A stretch of DNA of 43,380 nucleotides from Hyphomicrobiales bacterium (GTDB lineage: Bacteria > Pseudomonadota > Alphaproteobacteria > Rhizobiales > Xanthobacteraceae), in assembly GCA_003135415.1 (NCBI GenBank), contig PLBP01000002.1, forward strand, positions 1 through 43,380. Reading direction: 5' to 3'. Positions 25,388 through 33,445 of the stretch are shown in pieces. The position numbers and the translations under genes are program-made. The notes beneath the pieces are model-generated. The model did no database searches. It saw nothing but the letters and a program-made list of their open reading frames with translations, and was not told where the DNA came from. How positions within the stretch are numbered: the first letter of the stretch is position 1; the number at the start of each line of letters is the position of its first letter.

Positions 25388-26223
25388 TGTCGACTGCAAA
25401 AACGCAGCTTGCTTGCAAGCCTGCCGATTACAAATCGGACATCAAGCCGATCTGGTGCCCCGGCTGCGGCGATTATCACGTGCTGATGTCTTTCACGCGG
25501 GCGTTCGCGGAGCTGGGTCTGCCGCCCGAGCAGATCGTCGTCGTCTCCGGCATCGGCTGCTCGTCGCGCATCCCCGCCTATACGAATTGCTACGGCTTCC
25601 ATGGCGTGCATGGCCGGTCGTTGGCGGTCGGCGCCGGACTGAAGGTGACGCGACCGGACCTGACGGTAGTGGTGGCGAGCGGCGACGGCGACGGCTACTC
25701 AATCGGCGGCAACCATTTCCTGCATGCCTGCCGCCGCAACGTCGACATGACCTATGTGGTGATGGACAACCACATTTACGGCATGACCAAGGGCCAGCCT
25801 TCGCCGACCACCGAGCCCGAATTCGACACCGCGCTGTCGCCCGGCGGCACCGGGCTCAGGCCGTTCCATCCGCTGGTGATCGCGCTTGCCTCGGGCGCCA
25901 ACTTCATCGCCCGTTGCTTCTCCGGCGAGCCGAACGAGACCGCATCGGTCCTGGTCGAGGCAATTCGCCACCCCGGCTTCTCCTTCGTCGAGATCCTCAG
26001 TCCCTGCGTCACCTTCCGGCCCGACGAGAAGAACTGGAAAAACCTCGTGCACCCGGCGCCGGTCGTCGCCACCGACGACCCGGCGAAGGCGGCGCGCCGG
26101 ATCATGACCGACGACGGGTTCAATATCGGCATTCTGTATCGCGGCGACCGCAAGCCTTATGCACCGGAAACCGGGCAGGCGCTCGTCGAGCTCTCGGAGT
26201 TGGAGAAGGAATTCGAGTTGTGA
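25387..26223 (+). CDS. korB: 2-oxoglutarate:ferredoxin oxidoreductase beta subunit
   Basis: TPP-binding subunit, 278 residues from ATG 25387, with GGAGG just upstream. It has WCPGCGDYHVL with cluster-ligand cysteines, GIGCSSRIPAYTNCYGFHGVHGR, and the TPP/Mg motif GDGDGYSIGGNH followed by MDNHIYGMTKGQPSPT. It works with KorA in the cytoplasm. The third positions are especially rich in C and G, with a slightly different feel from korA. The stop is overlapped by the GTG of the next gene. Confidence 0.94.
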   Translation: MSTAKTQLACKPADYKSDIKPIWCPGCGDYHVLMSFTRAFAELGLPPEQIVVVSGIGCSSRIPAYTNCYGFHGVHGRSLAVGAGLKVTRPDLTVVVASGDGDGYSIGGNHFLHACRRNVDMTYVVMDNHIYGMTKGQPSPTTEPEFDTALSPGGTGLRPFHPLVIALASGANFIARCFSGEPNETASVLVEAIRHPGFSFVEILSPCVTFRPDEKNWKNLVHPAPVVATDDPAKAARRIMTDDGFNIGILYRGDRKPYAPETGQALVELSELEKEFEL

Positions 26224-26750
26224 GCCAATTCGCGGACGCTCCAAAAATCGCCAGCCTCGCCGATCTGTTCGCCGTCGCCTACCAGATCGAGGCGGACGCG
26301 GTCGAGCGTTACACGGTTCTCGCCGATCAGATGGAGACCCACAACAATCCCGAGCTCGTCGCCGTATTTCGCGATCTGGCGCGGGCCGAGGCCATCCATC
26401 GCGATGAAATCCTTCGGCTCGCGGGCGACATCGATGTGATCGCGCACGCGCAACGGATGGCGAAATGGAAACGGGGTGAAAGCCCCGAGGAAAGCGACCT
26501 CAGCTCGGCGCATTACCTGATGACGCCGTGGCATGCGCTGCAGCTCGCGCTTCCGGGCGAGGAAAGGGCGCTCGCCTTCTTCACCTCGATCGTGGAATCG
26601 ACGACTGACCCGGAAATCAAGCGGATGGCGGCGGAATTCATGGAAGAGGAGACCGAGCACGTGAATCTCGTGCATCAGCTGTTGAAAAAATATCCATCGC
26701 CGCCCGAATCGTGGCCGCAGGAATCCGATCCGCCCGTTTCACAAGAATGA
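26220..26750 (+). CDS. Ferritin-like (rubrerythrin-type) di-iron protein
   Basis: 176 residues from GTG 26220, overlapping the korB stop (GTGA). Helices carry di-iron type motifs: IEADAVERYTVLADQME, ARAEAIHRDEILRLAG, GEERALAFFTSIVE and EFMEEETEHVNLVHQLL, i.e. ExxRY, ExxH and a second ExxH. There is no rubredoxin domain. Translational coupling to korAB suggests a function tied to that oxygen-sensitive enzyme or the ferredoxin it reduces, such as peroxide removal or iron handling. Inference; the precise family is not known to me. Confidence 0.8.
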   Translation: MSQFADAPKIASLADLFAVAYQIEADAVERYTVLADQMETHNNPELVAVFRDLARAEAIHRDEILRLAGDIDVIAHAQRMAKWKRGESPEESDLSSAHYLMTPWHALQLALPGEERALAFFTSIVESTTDPEIKRMAAEFMEEETEHVNLVHQLLKKYPSPPESWPQESDPPVSQE

Positions 26751-26809
26751 TGCCAGCTAGGCGTGGACTCATAAACGGGCGACCTTCTTCAAATCCGAAG
26801 TCAGCCAAC

Positions 26810-26866
26810 GCTAAAGGAGGCAGCTCTAGTCGTAGCGGTTTCCCGTTCGGCTAGAGCTGTCTTAGC
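26810..26866. repeat. Long imperfect stem-loop within the MITE-like element
   Basis: GGCAGCTCTAG (26819-26829) pairs with CTAGAGCTGTC (26851-26861) over eleven positions with one G-U, closing a 21-base loop. After a 4-base bulge, GCTAA (26810-26814) pairs with TTAGC (26862-26866). Confidence 0.7.
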
Positions 26867-26896
26867 AGGGGCAGCAACCCCCGGGTTTCCCCTGCT
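26864..26896. repeat. Stem-loop overlapping the previous one
   Basis: AGCAGGGG (26864-26871) and CCCCTGCT (26889-26896) form a perfect 8-bp stem. Bases 26864-26866 are also used by the neighbouring stem, so the two outer pairings compete. No T-run follows on either strand, so it is not a classic terminator. Confidence 0.65.
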
Positions 26897-26932
26897 ATCG
26901 ATTCTGTATAGCTGCCTTTTGCATCGCCGACA

Positions 26933-26946
26933 TTGATATAGATCAG
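26933..26946. promoter_or_regulatory. FNR-type box inside the MITE-like element, TTGAT-ATAG-ATCAG
   Basis: Nine of ten consensus positions match. No recognised gene starts on either side. On the minus strand TATACA (26910 to 26905) would put a start near 26898, exactly 41.5 bases from the box centre and just before the 26896-26864 hairpin. Confidence 0.5.
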
Positions 26947-27043
26947 CCGAGGGGTGCCATTCGCCAGCGACGCCTATGGGTGCCCGGACGGAGCGCCGAC
27001 GCCTGCTTTTGGCACGAAGCCGCCAAGCCTATCGCGTTGGCGA

Positions 27044-27072
27044 ATGTCCGCCCTGAGGAGAATAGCGGACAT
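27044..27072. repeat. Perfect 8-bp inverted repeat ATGTCCGC / GCGGACAT
   Basis: Arms at 27044-27051 and 27065-27072 with a 13-base loop, in the right half of the MITE-like element. Confidence 0.7.
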
Positions 27073-27224
27073 GACGCATAGCGTTTTTATGAGTACACGC
27101 CCTAGCCTGGCGGAAATCTTGGATGCGTCCTTGGCGGGCAAGGGTCAGCGCAAGCGGGGGCTGCGTAAGTGCAGAAGGGGCTTTTTTGCGCGTTCCGGTT
27201 TGCCCCGATTGACGCCCAAAAGCA

Positions 27225-28565
27225 TCAATTCGAAATCTTCCGCTCGTCCCTGACCCGCACCGCCTTGCCCTGCGAGCGCGGCACCTCGCCCGGTGATTTG
27301 ATCACCGTCTTGCAGGTCACCCCGATCAGCGATTTGATGTGATGCGTGACCTCGGCGGCTTTGCGCGCGTGATCCGCATCGGCGCCCGGCGCATCGGGCG
27401 CGCGCTCGATCTCGACGGTCATGGCGTCGAGCGCGCCTTCCCGCGTCAAAACGATCTGATAATGCGGCGCGAGTCCCGGGAATCCGACGAGAACCGCCTC
27501 CACCTGCGAGGGATACACGTTCACGCCGCGAATGATGAGCATGTCGTCGTTGCGCCCGGTCACGCGCATGATGCGGACATGGGTACGCCCGCAATCGCAC
27601 TGCTTACTGTCGAGACGCGTGATGTCGCGCGTCCGATACCGGATCATCGGCAGCGCCTCCTTGGTGAGCGTCGTAATAACTAGTTCGCCGGCCTCGCCCA
27701 TGGGCAGCGGCTGCATGGTTTCGGGATCAATCACCTCGAACAGAAAGTGATCCTCCCAGCCGTGCAGGCCGGATTGTTTGACATGGCACTCGCACGCGAC
27801 ACCGGGTCCGAGAATTTCGGACAAGCCGTAGATGTCGACCGCCTTGACGCCGAGTCGCTCCTCGAGATCGCGGCGCATCGCATCGCTCCAGGGTTCCGCC
27901 CCGAACAGACCGGTGCGCAACGACAAACGGCGCAGATCGACGCCCATGCCAGCGGCAACCTCCGCGATATTCAACGCGTAGGAAGGCGTCGCGCACAATA
28001 CATTGGCTTTGAAGTCTTGCAGCAGAATGACTTGGCGCTCGGTCATGCCGCCGGAAACAGGCACTACGGTGCAGCCGAGGCGTTCGGCGCCGTAATGCGC
28101 GCCGAGGCCGCCGGTGAAGAGTCCATAACCGTAAGCGTTGTGAATGATATCGCCCGGTAACGCGCCGGCGCAGGCGAACGACCGCGCCATCAGGTCTGCC
28201 CACCGATCAAGGTCACCCTTGGTATATCCGACCACGGTCGCCTTGCCGGTTGTTCCCGACGAAGCGTGAAGGCGAAGGATCGCTTTTCGGGGCACCGCGA
28301 ACATGCCGAAGGGATAATTTTCGCGCAGGTCCGTCTTTAGCGTGAACGGAAATCGCGCGATATCGGTGAGCGATTTCAGATCGGCCGGCTTCACCTTCGC
28401 GGCTTCGAATTTCTTGCGGTAATGCGGCACATGGGCGTAAGCGCGCTCGAGGGATTCTCTCAAGCGGGTAGTCTGCAACTGGGTGAGCGCCGCCCGCGGC
28501 ATTTTCTCGACGTCGGGATCGAACATGAAAATTTCCGAGCTACGGACTGCCGTTGTCGTCCTCAT
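27225..28565 (-). CDS. paaK: Phenylacetate--CoA ligase
   Basis: A 446-residue PaaK-type AMP-forming ligase, the usual length. The P-loop HASSGTTGKATVVGYT lies near residue 100; YGLSEILGPGVACEC, VITTLTKEALPMIRYRTRD, RNDDMLIIRGVNVYPSQVE and the C-terminal GKAVRV follow in order. It makes phenylacetyl-CoA, the substrate of the pad enzymes encoded just upstream on the same strand. ATG 28565 has GGGAGATAA before it and is 20 bases from the padCD stop. Here it stands with an anaerobic pad cluster rather than the aerobic paaABCDE genes, so its job is anaerobic phenylacetate activation. Confidence 0.93.
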   Translation of the reverse strand: MRTTTAVRSSEIFMFDPDVEKMPRAALTQLQTTRLRESLERAYAHVPHYRKKFEAAKVKPADLKSLTDIARFPFTLKTDLRENYPFGMFAVPRKAILRLHASSGTTGKATVVGYTKGDLDRWADLMARSFACAGALPGDIIHNAYGYGLFTGGLGAHYGAERLGCTVVPVSGGMTERQVILLQDFKANVLCATPSYALNIAEVAAGMGVDLRRLSLRTGLFGAEPWSDAMRRDLEERLGVKAVDIYGLSEILGPGVACECHVKQSGLHGWEDHFLFEVIDPETMQPLPMGEAGELVITTLTKEALPMIRYRTRDITRLDSKQCDCGRTHVRIMRVTGRNDDMLIIRGVNVYPSQVEAVLVGFPGLAPHYQIVLTREGALDAMTVEIERAPDAPGADADHARKAAEVTHHIKSLIGVTCKTVIKSPGEVPRSQGKAVRVRDERKISN

Positions 28566-28585
28566 GATTTTATCTCCCTACCGCC

Positions 28586-30181
28586 TCAGGCTTTTATCGT
28601 TGACCATCCCGGCTTGACCGCCGGTCCCGCCAGGCCGGACCCGCGCACCGGCGTATGCTCCAGCGCGAAGCCCTGATTGAAGCTCGCGCGAGTCACCAGG
28701 ATCAGTTTCAGCGCGCTGCCCGTGAAAGCGATGCACAGGCCCGCCAATGCGAAGGCGGCCGTGGTCGCGCTCGCCGAGAAGAAGCCGAACGCGATCAGAG
28801 CCGCGGGTAGCGCAAGGCCGATTAGGAAGAACCACGGTTTGAATGCGTCGAACACCGCAAACATGCGCGTCGGCGCGCCCTCGTTTGCGAGCGCTGCGAG
28901 ATACGAACGCCAGGTCCAAAATCGCAATACGGCCAATATCACCGCGGCGACGGCAACGACCGCGGCCAGCGGCGCCTGCATGAGCGCCGTCGCCGCCAGA
29001 AACAATCCGCTCCCTTCGGCGATCCCCGTCACGATGATCAGAGGAACAACGGCCGGAATTCGCCAGGCCGGAATTCCCTTCGCCGCTCTCAGGATCATCG
29101 CCTGGCAGAAGAGGAATAACAGACCGGTGACGGCGGCGGCGAGCATCAGCGCGGGCGAGGCGAACCATATGGCAAGCGCGCCGAGCGGGAAAAAAACGGC
29201 GGCGACCCAGGCTTCCCGTGTCATCCACGAGCGCCGAGGTTGCAACATCACATAGAGGCTTCGCCACGGCCGGCCGATCTTGAACAAGAGGAGAAGCAAT
29301 CCGGCAGCGACGAGCGCCATCGCGATCCAACCCGGCGCTGCGAGCGAACTTTGCCAGAAGCTCGCGAGCGCGGTGAACGCGAATAGGCCGATGCCCGCGC
29401 CGCCGCAGACGAAATTGCCGGCCGCTTTCCAGTCCCAATGTTTCTGCAGCGACGGCTCGACGCCGCGTGTGCGCAGCTCTCCCGCTCCCATGGATGAAGC
29501 AAAAACCGGATCGCTCGGCGCCACCGGCATCTCATCCGCCCGGCCATAGACATAATAGAAGCTGGGTTCAGTGCCGATCTCTTCATGCATGCGGAAGTGC
29601 CGCTGCTCGCGCAGGAGCCGAGAAACGTTACTGTCTGGATTTTCGATATCACCGAAATGCAGCGCGTCGGCGATGCAGGAATTGACGCAAGCGGGCGTGG
29701 CGCGCGCATCGATGCCCGGCGCCACTCCGTTCTCGATTCCGAAATCGATGCGGTCCGAGCAGTACGTACATTTCTGCGCCACGCCCATGCGCGACATATC
29801 CGCGCGTTCGATTTCGTTCGGCATAGCCGCCCCGCCATAGGCAAAGTGCGGGGTGTGTTCGAGAAAGCGTGCCTGGTAGGGACAGGCGACTTCGCAATAG
29901 GCACATCCGATGCAGAGCTCGTAGTCGATCGTCACGATGCCGTCGGCGCGTTGGCGCGTCGCGGTCGTGGGACAGACATGCATGCAGGGCGGGTCGGCGC
30001 AGTGCTGGCAGCCCACCGGAACGAAGGTGCGGCTGACGTTCGGATAACTACCTGCTTCGATATCGAGTACCTTACGCCACTGCACGGCGGGGGACGTCGC
30101 GTTCGCATGCCGGCACGCCACCGTGCACGTCTGACATCCGACGCAGCGTTCGAGATCGGCGATCGTCACCCAGCGGGTCAC
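28586..30181 (-). CDS. Phenylacetyl-CoA:acceptor oxidoreductase, fused PadC (Fe-S) and PadD (membrane anchor)
   Basis: A 531-residue protein. Residues 1 to about 240 form a DMSO-reductase-type electron-transfer subunit with four [4Fe-4S] motifs: Cys13/16/19/23, Cys58/61/66/70, Cys90/93/96/100, and a last set in KCTYCSDR and ACVNSC. From about residue 255 to the end there are some eight hydrophobic helices of a DmsC/NrfD-like quinone-reducing anchor. In Thauera and Azoarcus, as I remember, padC and padD are separate genes, so this appears to be a fusion. The linker shows no stop or low-quality stretch. The GTG start at 30181 overlaps the padB stop (GTGA). It transfers electrons from PadB to quinone. 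Confidence 0.85.
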   Translation of the reverse strand: MTRWVTIADLERCVGCQTCTVACRHANATSPAVQWRKVLDIEAGSYPNVSRTFVPVGCQHCADPPCMHVCPTTATRQRADGIVTIDYELCIGCAYCEVACPYQARFLEHTPHFAYGGAAMPNEIERADMSRMGVAQKCTYCSDRIDFGIENGVAPGIDARATPACVNSCIADALHFGDIENPDSNVSRLLREQRHFRMHEEIGTEPSFYYVYGRADEMPVAPSDPVFASSMGAGELRTRGVEPSLQKHWDWKAAGNFVCGGAGIGLFAFTALASFWQSSLAAPGWIAMALVAAGLLLLLFKIGRPWRSLYVMLQPRRSWMTREAWVAAVFFPLGALAIWFASPALMLAAAVTGLLFLFCQAMILRAAKGIPAWRIPAVVPLIIVTGIAEGSGLFLAATALMQAPLAAVVAVAAVILAVLRFWTWRSYLAALANEGAPTRMFAVFDAFKPWFFLIGLALPAALIAFGFFSASATTAAFALAGLCIAFTGSALKLILVTRASFNQGFALEHTPVRGSGLAGPAVKPGWSTIKA

Positions 30182-32931
30182 GGGGCACCTTCCAGCCGTG
30201 TGATCTTGACCTTGACGAGGTCGGCGCTGGAGCCAGTGGCGTCGGTCAGATCAAGCAACATCGGCACCAGTGAATTCATGCTCGGCGCGCCGAAATCTTT
30301 CGCGAACGGCGTCACCCAATGATCGAATTGGCCGATGATCAACAGCGTGTCCGGCCGGATGCCCTCGCACAGGGCGACGCGGCCTTTGGTGCGATTGAGC
30401 GGCGAGCGCACCTCCGCGAGATCGTCGTCGCCGATGCCGAGCTTTTCGGCCGCGGCGCGATTCATGACGATGCGGCCATGACCCGCGACGTTCTCCGCCA
30501 CTTCCTTGATGAGCTGGATGCCGACGTTGCCGCCCCAGGAATATTGCATGCTGCGTGAGGTGACTAGCCAGAACGGATAATCGGCAATCTGCACGCTGAA
30601 ATGCTTGGCGAGCGCGTTCTCCCACAGCGCACCTAAATCGCGCCAATGCGGAAGCGCTTCGTATTCCGCAAGCTGCTTATCCCACCAATGGATACCCTGC
30701 TCGTGCAGGCGCCGCTCGAGCTCCTTGCCGACGCGCAGCAAGTGCTCCTGGTAGGGTAGCTCGAAGCGCAAGCCCTGCTCGATCAGCTTCGGATAAAGAT
30801 ACCACATCAGTCGCGGGAACGGTTTGACCCGAAAGCCGTGTTCGCGAAACCAGTCGAGCCCCTGCGACTCGACACCGTCCGTGATCTCCGCGCTCGCCGC
30901 ACGGCAGGTTGCGTTCCACACCGCCTCGACGTCATGCGCCTTGCCTAGGTCGAGCGAGAAATCGTAATTCGGCCCGGAGAGTCTGACACCGTGAGCGCCA
31001 TTATTGACGGCGGCATTATACTTTTCGAGCAGCCCTGACCGCCGCGCGAGCTCGGTTGCGATCCAGGTAAAGTCCTTGGCCTCGCCTGGCGGCGGAACCG
31101 CGGGATCGCGCAGCGCGAAACCCTGATAATCCCAGAACTGCTCCATATATTTGGTGCCGCCGATGCGCAGCAGCTGCAGGCCCTCGAGATCGGAGCAATC
31201 GGGCAGCAGCACATCGGCCATGTGATTGGTTTCGTCGCGCGTGAGGGTGAAGCAAACCGTGAACGGAAAGCGTGCGATCGTCTCGCCAATCGACTTGGTG
31301 TCCCAGAACGAGATCGCCGGGTTCGTGCGATAGACGAACCAGACATCGGGCGGCAAAGCGTGCGGCAGTTTCTCGAAATCCTCGTTCTGCATCATCCAGG
31401 CGAGATGCGTGGGCCCGAGCGCCTGGCTCCAAGCCGAGTTGGCGACGAGCGGCACCAGCGTGCGATGTGCGCTGCGCACGCTCGGGCGTGAAATCCAATC
31501 GTCCTTGCTGGTCGGATTCATGGGATAATCCATGAAGCCGTCGGGGCCCGGCTTCACGCTCGCCCAGCGATTGTCGGCCGGGCGATTGAGCCGAACGGCG
31601 GTGCCCAGGGTTCCACCCGGCACTTCGAGGGCGCCGACAAGGCAAGGGATCAACGTGCGGGCCCAGCAGCATTCGAAGCCGCCCCATCCGTTATTGACGG
31701 TTTTGCCGAGCGCGATCGAAACCGGACGGTAGGGCAGTGTCATGCCCTCGATCTCGATCGTTTCCCCGACGCGAGCATGATCGAGGAACTCATTGGCGAT
31801 GCGGCGAATCGTGGATGCGGCCACGTCGCAGATCGCCGAAGCCCATTCCGGCGAATAGTCCTTCACATGCGCGACGAGATGCGCAAAAGCCGGGCTTACG
31901 GTGGCGGCACGGTGAGCGGTGACTTCCTGGTCAGCTCCAACCTCGATACCATCGACCGTGAAAACGCCTTCGAGTGCCGGAGCGATATCCTTGGTGTCGA
32001 ATGGCACCGCCTGCCCGCTTGCGGCATCTATGATCAGCGGTTTCTGCGTCTGCGGATCGCGCAGGAAGAAACCTCCCGGCCCTATCAAGTAAGGCGAGGA
32101 CGTGTGATTCTTCAGGAACGGCAAATCAAGCCGAACACGAGGCTGCTCGTGCAGCAGCACGTGAATCATCGCAAAGAGAAAGGCGACGTCCGTCTTCGGC
32201 TTGATCGGGATCCATTCGGCCGAACAGGCGCCGGTGACAGAAAGATGCGGCTCTATCTGCACCCGCTTCATGCCGCGCTTGCGCGCGTCGGCATGACGCT
32301 TGACGCCGCACACCCCGCCCGAGGCCTCGACATTGGCGCCGAAGGAAACGAGGTATTCGCATAGCGGCGTGTCGGGCGAAACGGTGAACGCCCGGTGCCA
32401 GAACTCGCCGTAGAGATGCTCCGAGTGGGTGCACTTCACGCCCTGACCGGAGCCGAAGCTCATATCGACCGGGCCCCAGGCGGAAAGGAAGGCCGGCAGC
32501 GTTCCCATATAGGCGGTCGGCGTGCCGCCGCCACCGAAACTCGCGGCAACGCGCGGGTAACCTGTATCGTCGGTGAGGCCGGCCGCGCGCACCGCGTTGA
32601 GCTTGGCCGCAATGAGATCGAGCGCCTCGTCCCACGATATTCGTTTGAATCCCGGTTCCTCCGAGCGCCCCTTCTTTGGGTTCGTCCGTTTCATCGGATA
32701 AAGGACGCGGTTCGGGCTATAGGCTTTTTGCACCAGTCCGAATGCCTTCACGCAGGCCTTGCCTCCTCCAGGATGAATCGCGGCGGCGGAAAAATTCGGG
32801 TTGATCTCGGTTGCAATCCCGTCCTGAACGCGGACCGTCAAGAGGTCCGGCCCGGCTACGCACTGATAGCAATACGTCGAAACGATGCGTTCCTGGTGTG
32901 GCCGATCGCGGGGCATCGTTAACTTATCCAC
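30178..32931 (-). CDS. padB: Phenylacetyl-CoA:acceptor oxidoreductase, molybdopterin subunit
   Basis: A 917-residue DMSO-reductase-family catalytic subunit that oxidises phenylacetyl-CoA at the methylene carbon, towards phenylglyoxylate. The N-terminus has CYQC and, about 35 residues on, GGKACVKA, followed by GLVQKAYSPNRVLYPMKR. Only three of the usual four Fe-S cysteines are apparent. PDVWFVYRTNPAISFWD and FTLTRDETNHMADVLLPDCS are cofactor-binding stretches. No twin-arginine signal is present, so the enzyme faces the cytoplasm. The GTG at 32931 overlaps the thioesterase stop; ATG 32916 is an equally possible start. Generic oxidoreductase alternatives are made unlikely by the paaK neighbour. 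Confidence 0.88.
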   Translation of the reverse strand: MDKLTMPRDRPHQERIVSTYCYQCVAGPDLLTVRVQDGIATEINPNFSAAAIHPGGGKACVKAFGLVQKAYSPNRVLYPMKRTNPKKGRSEEPGFKRISWDEALDLIAAKLNAVRAAGLTDDTGYPRVAASFGGGGTPTAYMGTLPAFLSAWGPVDMSFGSGQGVKCTHSEHLYGEFWHRAFTVSPDTPLCEYLVSFGANVEASGGVCGVKRHADARKRGMKRVQIEPHLSVTGACSAEWIPIKPKTDVAFLFAMIHVLLHEQPRVRLDLPFLKNHTSSPYLIGPGGFFLRDPQTQKPLIIDAASGQAVPFDTKDIAPALEGVFTVDGIEVGADQEVTAHRAATVSPAFAHLVAHVKDYSPEWASAICDVAASTIRRIANEFLDHARVGETIEIEGMTLPYRPVSIALGKTVNNGWGGFECCWARTLIPCLVGALEVPGGTLGTAVRLNRPADNRWASVKPGPDGFMDYPMNPTSKDDWISRPSVRSAHRTLVPLVANSAWSQALGPTHLAWMMQNEDFEKLPHALPPDVWFVYRTNPAISFWDTKSIGETIARFPFTVCFTLTRDETNHMADVLLPDCSDLEGLQLLRIGGTKYMEQFWDYQGFALRDPAVPPPGEAKDFTWIATELARRSGLLEKYNAAVNNGAHGVRLSGPNYDFSLDLGKAHDVEAVWNATCRAASAEITDGVESQGLDWFREHGFRVKPFPRLMWYLYPKLIEQGLRFELPYQEHLLRVGKELERRLHEQGIHWWDKQLAEYEALPHWRDLGALWENALAKHFSVQIADYPFWLVTSRSMQYSWGGNVGIQLIKEVAENVAGHGRIVMNRAAAEKLGIGDDDLAEVRSPLNRTKGRVALCEGIRPDTLLIIGQFDHWVTPFAKDFGAPSMNSLVPMLLDLTDATGSSADLVKVKITRLEGAP

Positions 32932-33340
32932 TTCGGTTCGTGGCGCGTTTCGCCGCCTTTGCCTTCAGGCGCTCCCGCGTCTTGCCGGCATCGACCACGA
33001 ACCGCGTGTGGGTGCCGTTGCCAATCGGTTCGAGCTCATCCTTGGCGGACACGTCGAAAGTGACCTTTCGGTTTTCGATCGCCGAGATGGTTGCAGTGAT
33101 TTCCACTTTCATGCCAAGGAGTGTCGGCGCCGTATGCCGCACCGAGACCTCCATCCCGACCGAGTCTTCTTCGGCATCGGAATGTTCGAGCAGCAGGTCG
33201 CGGCAGGTGTGCTCGATGTCGCGGACGAGGGATGGCGTAGCATATACGCGAGCCTCCTCGCCCATGAAGCCGATCGTCCGCTCGCGGTCGACGACGATGC
33301 GCGTGACCTTTGACAGTCCCGCGCGAAGGCTTTGTTTCAT
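32924..33340 (-). CDS. Hotdog-fold thioesterase (FlK-like)
   Basis: A 138-residue protein of the thioesterase family related to fluoroacetyl-CoA thioesterase: TPSLVRDIEHTCRDLLLEHSDAEEDSVGMEVSVRHTAPTL, with the conserved Glu/His segment, then GMKVEITATISAIENRKVTFDVSAKDE and THTRFVVDAGKTRERL. It heads the pad-paaK operon and likely removes CoA from an inhibitory or dead-end acyl-CoA such as phenylacetyl- or phenylglyoxylyl-CoA; the substrate is inference. It overlaps the padB GTG start by 8 bases. Confidence 0.82.
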   Translation of the reverse strand: MKQSLRAGLSKVTRIVVDRERTIGFMGEEARVYATPSLVRDIEHTCRDLLLEHSDAEEDSVGMEVSVRHTAPTLLGMKVEITATISAIENRKVTFDVSAKDELEPIGNGTHTRFVVDAGKTRERLKAKAAKRATNRSG

Positions 33341-33395
33341 CGGTACTCTCCATGCACTTCAACTTCAAGCCTACTTGCTACAGCCGCCGATTAAA

Positions 33396-33409
33396 TTGAT
33401 CTTGGTCAA
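33396..33409. promoter_or_regulatory. FNR/DNR-type box, TTGAT-CTTG-GTCAA
   Basis: Nine of ten positions match TTGAT-N4-ATCAA; the right half is the GTCAA seen in many alphaproteobacterial FNR/DNR-type sites. It is 56 bases upstream of the thioesterase that opens the pad operon (minus strand), so a -41.5 start would fall near 33361. Confidence 0.6.
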
Positions 33410-33445
33410 CCGCGGGCCGCCGACAGGAAACTTGAACCGGCCGTC

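Larger units (their letters stand above)
26757..27105. mobile_element. MITE-like element with inverted termini
   Basis: About 349 bases with no recognisable gene, flanked on both sides by CTAG (26757-26760 and 27102-27105). The left end reads GCGTGGACTCATAAA and the right end, reverse-complemented, GGCGTGTACTCATAAA; these are imperfect terminal inverted repeats of about 20 bases. Inside are three hairpin-forming repeats and an FNR-type box. It looks like a non-autonomous element mobilised by an absent transposase; a CTAG/TA duplication is typical of IS630/Tc1-like elements. The right half resembles repeat sequences I recall from Bradyrhizobium genomes. The remaining 27106-27224 holds nothing I recognise. 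Confidence 0.65.

Noticed and set aside
26785-26860. CTTCTTCAAATCC resembles the anticodon arm of a selenocysteine tRNA
   Set aside because: No matching acceptor stem or GGTTCGA-type T arm can be folded around it; the neighbouring stems belong to a different hairpin.
27160-27200. GC-rich stretch followed by TTTTTT, looking like a terminator
   Set aside because: No stem ends right before the T-run on the plus strand, and the minus-strand reading does not place the T-run after a stem.
26954-27253. 99-codon frame after the FNR-type box in the intergenic region
   Set aside because: It runs through the inverted repeat and the right end of the MITE-like element; the sequence resembles translated repeats rather than a protein, and no ribosome site is evident.
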